Assembly: GCF_032854445.1 (NCBI RefSeq)
Contig: NC_088306.1
Span: forward strand, 11,899,386 to 11,963,385
Direction of reading: 5' to 3'
Origin: Liolophura sinensis
Taxonomy: Eukaryota; Mollusca; Polyplacophora; Chitonida; Chitonidae
DNA: 64,000 nucleotides
Part shown: in pieces, positions 51,001 through 57,000 of the stretch
Numbering within the stretch: the first letter of the stretch is position 1
Layout: every line of letters begins with the position of its first letter
Position numbers and translations under genes: made by a program
The notes under the pieces: model-generated
Told to the model about the DNA's origin: nothing
Seen by the model: the letters and a program-made list of their open reading frames with translations, nothing else
Databases searched by the model: none

Positions 51001-54000
51001 TGTAGCCGCTGGCTATGTCCCTTGCCAGTGATCTGCAGATGTAGCCGCTGGTTATGTCCCTTGCCAGTGATCTGCAGATGTAGCCGCTGGCTATGTCCCT
51101 TGCCAGTGATCTGCAGATGTAGCTGCTGGTTATGTCCCTTGCCAGTGATCTGCCGATGTAGCCGCTGGCTATGTCCCTTGCCAGTGATCTGCAGATTTAG
51201 CCGCTGGTTATGTCCCTTGCCAGTGATGTGCAGATGTAGCCGCTGGTTATGTCCCTTGCCAGTGATCTGCAGATGTAGCCGTTGGTTATGTCCCTTGCCA
51301 GTGATCTGCAGATGTAGCCGCTGGTTATGTCCCTTGCCAGTGATCTGCAGATGTAGCCGCTGGTTATGTCCCTTGCCAGTGATCTGCAGATGTAGCCGCT
51401 GGCTATGTCCCTTGCCAATGATCTGCAGATGTAGCCGCTGGTTATGTCCGTTGCCAGTGATCTGCAGATGTAGCTGCTGGCTATGTCCCTTGCCAGTGAT
51501 CTGCAGATGTAGCCGCTGGCTATGTCTCTTGCCACTGATCTGCAGATGTAGCCGCTGGTTATGTCCCTTGCCAATGATCTGCAGATGTAGCCGCTGGTTA
51601 TGTCCCTTGCCAATGATCTGCAGATGTAGCCGCTGGTTATGTCCCTTGCCAGTGATCTACAGATGTAGCCGCTGGTTATGTCCCTTGCCAGTGATCTGCA
51701 GATGTAGCCGCTGGCTATGTTCCTTGCCAGTGATCTGCAGATTTAGCCGCTGGTTATGTCCCTTGCCAGTGATCTGCAGATGTGGCCGCTGGCTATGTCC
51801 CTTGCCACTGATCTGCAGATGTAGCTGCTGGCTATGTCCCTTGCCAGTGATCTGCAGATGTAGCCGCTGGCTATGTCCCTTGCCAGTGATCTGCAGATGT
51901 AGCCGTTGGTTATGTCCCTTGCCAGTGATCTGCAGATGTAGCCGCTGGTTATGTCCCTTGCCAGTGATCTGCAGATGTAGCCGCTGGTTATGTCCCTTGC
52001 CAGTGATCTGCAGATGTAGCCGCTGGCTATGTCCCTTGCCAATGATCTGCAGATGTAGCCGCTGGTTATGTCCGTTGCCAGTGATCTACAGATGTAGCCG
52101 CTGGTTATGTCCCTTGCCAGTGATCTGCAGATGTAGCCGCTGGCTATGTTCCTTGCCAGTGATCTGCAGATTTAGCCGCTGGTTATGTCCCTTGCCAGTG
52201 ATCTGCAGATGTGGCCGCTGGCTATGTCCCTTGCCACTGATCTGCAGATGTAGCTGCTGGCTATGTCCCTTGCCAGTGATCTGCAGATGTAGCCGCTGGC
52301 TATGTCCCTTGCCAGTGATCTGCAGATGTAGCCGTTGGTTATGTCCCTTGCCAGTGATCTGCAGATGTAGCCGCTGGTTATGTCCCTTGCCAGTGATCTA
52401 CAGATGTAGCCGCTGGTTAAATGAGCATAATGTTTATATGTGTGCATGAGACAGTTGTAATTATCAGTCAACTTTTTATACAGAACAGATTTTGCATTTC
52501 CTTCAGCAAGAAGCCACGCGCACAACCTGCGGGTCCTGTGAGACACCATTCAACCTGCTGTTCAACAAGAAGAGTCACTGTCGAGTTTGTGCCACGGCCG
52601 TTTGTTTTAACTGTTCATCAAGACGACTCATTGTTTATGTGCCTAACAGTGAAGTGTCCGGAGAAAGGCGGCCGTGGAATTGGCTGACATTAACCCAGGA
52701 GTACAGGGAACCCCGTCTGGCTGTTATAGAAATAGTTGGAGTAAGAATACAAACTTCTACTCTGCTAGTTATTATGCACCTGTACATGTATGTGTAAGGG
52801 TAGAGGGAGGTGCACACTTTCCAACATGCCTGATAGTTTGTCAGACCCCTCGTCTGGAATACCTTCATTTAAGAATCCATTCACCTGGTCGTCAGTTCTT
52901 CAAAATCAGTCATACTCAAATTTACTTCAATCAAGCATATTCTTGGATGAATCAATGTAGATAGATAACATTATATTTTGGTGAAGCCCAACCTGACCAG
53001 TTTGTTGCAAAAAGGTACAAAAAATCATATTTAAAGTTGCTCTTTCATGTGCATAAAGTTTTAGGAATTAGACTGATCATTATACTTGTCATTGCTTATG
53101 CAGTTATTGGCTTATTTTGGGGTTGTTGATTATTGTATTTTGTTAACATGTTCATTTTTGGCAAAGTTGTTGTCATCGACTGCTCATAACATATATCTGT
53201 TCCTAAGCAGCCAATAAGACTTCACAATGTAGCTCTCTCTGCCTGGAATCACCACTGACTTGTAACCTGTGTTTTCTGTCCACCCAGTGCCCTGAAGAAG
53301 AGCCGGAGATTTGTCTCTACCTCAGAGTCTGTGACAGGTGTTTACAGGCCTTGACAGAAATCCAGGTGCGAGACCATGGCATCTCACTGACCGTTCCAGA
53401 GGAGGACTTTTTGTCCAGATTGACCAGTCTGTGGGAGGAGTTCAGCCTAATACAAGAGAGCATTGATGACCGCCTGCACAAGGTCTGTACTACTCTCTAT
53501 ATGGATCACTGGCCAGTTTGCCAGTTACGAGAATAGAATTGAAGGTGATTGGCCCATTTGTGTTCGGCAGCATATAAAGGGATTTGGTATTACGCAAATT
53601 TATGTTGCGATGCAATAAAATTTTTGGCTGTTAAGTATAGGGGACAAAAGAAACTTGGAGCCTTCGTGGCTCAGTTGGTTAGCACGCTAGCGCAGCGTAA
53701 TGACCCAGGAGTCTCTCACCAATGTGGTCGCTGTGAGTTCAAGTCCAGCTCATGCTGGCTTCCTCTCTGGCTGTACGTGGGAAGGTCTGCCTGCAACTTG
53801 CGGATGGTCATGGGTTTCCCCTGGGCTCTACCCGGTTTCCTCCCACCATAATGCTGGCCGCTGCCGTATAAGTGAAATATTCTTGAGTACGGTGTAAAAC
53901 ATCAATCAAGTAAAATAAATCAAAAGAAACTCTGCATTTAAACACAAAAGTTCAAACCTAGTAACATTCTCTTCTTTAATGGCTGAAATCCTTTATCGTG

Positions 54001-57000
54001 TTTAATAATAATTTTAAGTGCTGTGGATTACAAATGGCAATATGTCTGTCAAGCTCCTGTAATTACTTCATAACTTCACTCCATCGAAGCGCTCTTCCAG
54101 GCTGAGAAATCTACTTAAGGTCCAGTTAGACTCCGAGTCCTTGTCAGGTGCAGATGTAGCATTTTTGTTTGTCAGGTACCGGGCAGGCTAGAATGGGTTT
54201 AATTTGAAATGGCCCAATTTCATCCACCTACAACCCTGAACACTGCCATTTAACCAAAATATGCATTGCCTGTACTTTGTGTTCAGCATAAAATTTGATT
54301 AGTGTTTTATGCCGTACTATTTCTCATATACGACGACTGTTCAGCATAAAACACCAATCAAGAAAATTACATGAACTAAATTATCGCCACACAAATTCAT
54401 TTACTTTGTATCAGTACAAACTGTAAATCTCAAGATGGTTGAGCATTTTGTCTTGTTTTGTAATCTTAATTGTCGTACTTAATTATTTGTGTTTTGTCAG
54501 TTCTCCTCTACCATAGATTTACTAGAAGACAGCGGTACCATTAATGCCAGTGGGGATGCCAATAGTCAGGACATTACGAGGAAGGTGGCTAACCTAGAGG
54601 TAAGTTATCTACCCCTCTTCCCCTTCACCTTCCACTCCTCGCCCCCACCCCGCTCTCCCAGCCTCACCTGCACAGACCTGTACTCACAGTGATTGACAAG
54701 GTACAGACGTAGCATATTCCCCACCCTGGGTGTCGGCATTAGGATTATCGTCCAATATCACTGAAAGGTACTTGTATAGTAAAGTAAATGTTAGGGGTGG
54801 CACCTTAAAAAGTACTATGTTTGGCACACATGTAAAGCAGAATAACATCAGCAGGGGTGGGAGGGGGGTGGAGGGGAGGTGGGTGCACCATCGTTGATGT
54901 GCTGTGTGCATATTAATTATCGTAAATTACAAGCTTCATGACTTTGTGTATTGGTTTAGTGGGATCAGTTTTGAGGCAAATGTTAGAGGTGGTATCTGAA
55001 AAAGTAGTGCATGTATTGAGGTGAAGTTTTCCATATGTATAGAGCACAATGACACGAGGGGGATGCGCTGTTTGCATATTAATTTATACCGTAAATTAAG
55101 CAAATTCATGAAATAATGTATTAGGCTGAAGTTTTAAATTGATTTTTTTTTTTTTTTTTTTTTTGGATTGGTGTTTTACACCGTACTCAAGAATATTTCA
55201 CTTATACGGCGGCAGCCAGCATTATGGTGGGAGGAGCCCAGGGGAAACCCACGACCATCCGCAGGTTGCAGGCAGACCTTCCCACGTACGGCCGGAGAGG
55301 AAGGCAGCATGAGCTGGTTTTGAACTCACAGCGACCGCATTGGTGAGAGGCTTCTGGGTCATTACGCTGCGCTAACCGACTGAGAGTTTTAAATTGATGT
55401 GTCTATTACAAGCAAGCTCTTTGGTAGCCTAGCTTGTTCCAGTTCTAAGCTATCGGTTTCAGATAACATTTATATGTCTATTTATTTCTCATGCACGTAT
55501 TTGAATGGTGTATAGTGGTGTACTGAAGAATGATTCACGTGTTTGATCATAGTCAAGTGCCAGCTTCAGTATGAAACCACTGTCCTTTGCCAAACCACCT
55601 GACAAAACTTCAGGCTTAAGGCGGCTTGAGGACCTCTGAGAGCTGGATTCCTGCCTGTGCTCACAATGACTGACATTGGCCATATGAGACACATGTTAAT
55701 TAACTTGTTTATATTTGTTAATTATACTTGTTCATATATATACCTTAACATATATTTTCCACGTTTTCTTTATTTTCAGAATGACCTCACAAATTTCTTC
55801 ACAGAATACAGTGTGAAAGTGGAGCAACTTAAGAAGTTCCGACGCGCCCCAAGCTCTCCAGCTCAGGCTAAACTTCTACAAAACTTTATCAAGGTAAGAA
55901 ATATGTCTCTAGTTGCTCCATAGAAAGTTTGTGCTCAATTGCTTTGACGACTAAATAGTTTATTAGCCCAAGAAAACTGCGTCAGTTTACCGACAGGTTA
56001 GGATAACCCATACATGATCATTGTGACTCAGTCAGTGATGAAGGTTAAATTTTTCTTTTTTATGTACATTAAAATGTGTAAGTTTTTGGATTTACAGAAC
56101 ATAGCCCAAATCTCAATTGTAAGAAAATGACAGCTTCCCAGTTTCAGCCAAAGGTATTGAAAAATATGTCTAATATGTCCAGTCATAATGTGACGAGTCT
56201 AGATTGCAAAGGCCATTTTTTGTCTTGAGTTGTTCAGATAAGGTCAGAAAGATTCTTCATAATATCTGGCTTTGAATGAGTGATTGATTTATTTATTTGA
56301 TTTGTATTTTACGCCGTACTCAAGAATATTTCACTTATTCAACGGCAGCCAGCATTATGGTGGAATGAAACCAGGCAGAGCCCAGGGGAAACCCACGACC
56401 ATCTGCAGGTTGTTGGCAGACCTTCCCACTTACAGCTGAGTAGGAAGCTAGCATGAGCTGGTGACTGCATTGGTGAAAGGGTCCTGGGTCATTGCGTCGC
56501 GCTGGCACGCTAACCTTGAATAAGATAAGATACTCTTAAGATAAGAGTCTTACCCACAGATAAGAGTGATGCTATTCGGATTTTCAGACTAAATATGACT
56601 GAACGCCTGTAATGATGACATTTTGATGATTGCGATAACAATATCTGGTTTGCAGGCCAAATGTGAGTATTACGTGGAAAAAACACACACATTCCGATGT
56701 ATGAAGAAAAAAATGGCTGACGTATCTCCACGAGAAACCATCAATGTAGATGTGAGTTGTTTTATGTCTGATACAGTATTATGTTCTCTCATCCATTATT
56801 CAAATTTTACGGACACATTAATGTCATTGCCTCTTTTCTAAGTCTGCATATGAAAGATCATGGTTTTATTCTGAAAAATTGTTGAGTAAGGCATAAAACA
56901 CCAATCCAGTATATAAGTAAACCAATAATTTCATGTTTTTGTCTGTCTGTTGTGCAACAATCAAGAGCTTCCTTTGTCTAGATACATCTAGTTCTGTCAG

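Noticed and set aside
50584-52449. 621-codon cysteine- and tryptophan-rich open frame
   Set aside because: Produced by the 39-bp minisatellite. It is not in frame with T4 through the donor region and the opposite strand is also open.
53657-53760. Possible tRNA gene in the SINE family 1 head
   Set aside because: Same reason: a tRNA-derived head of a dispersed SINE present many times in the window.
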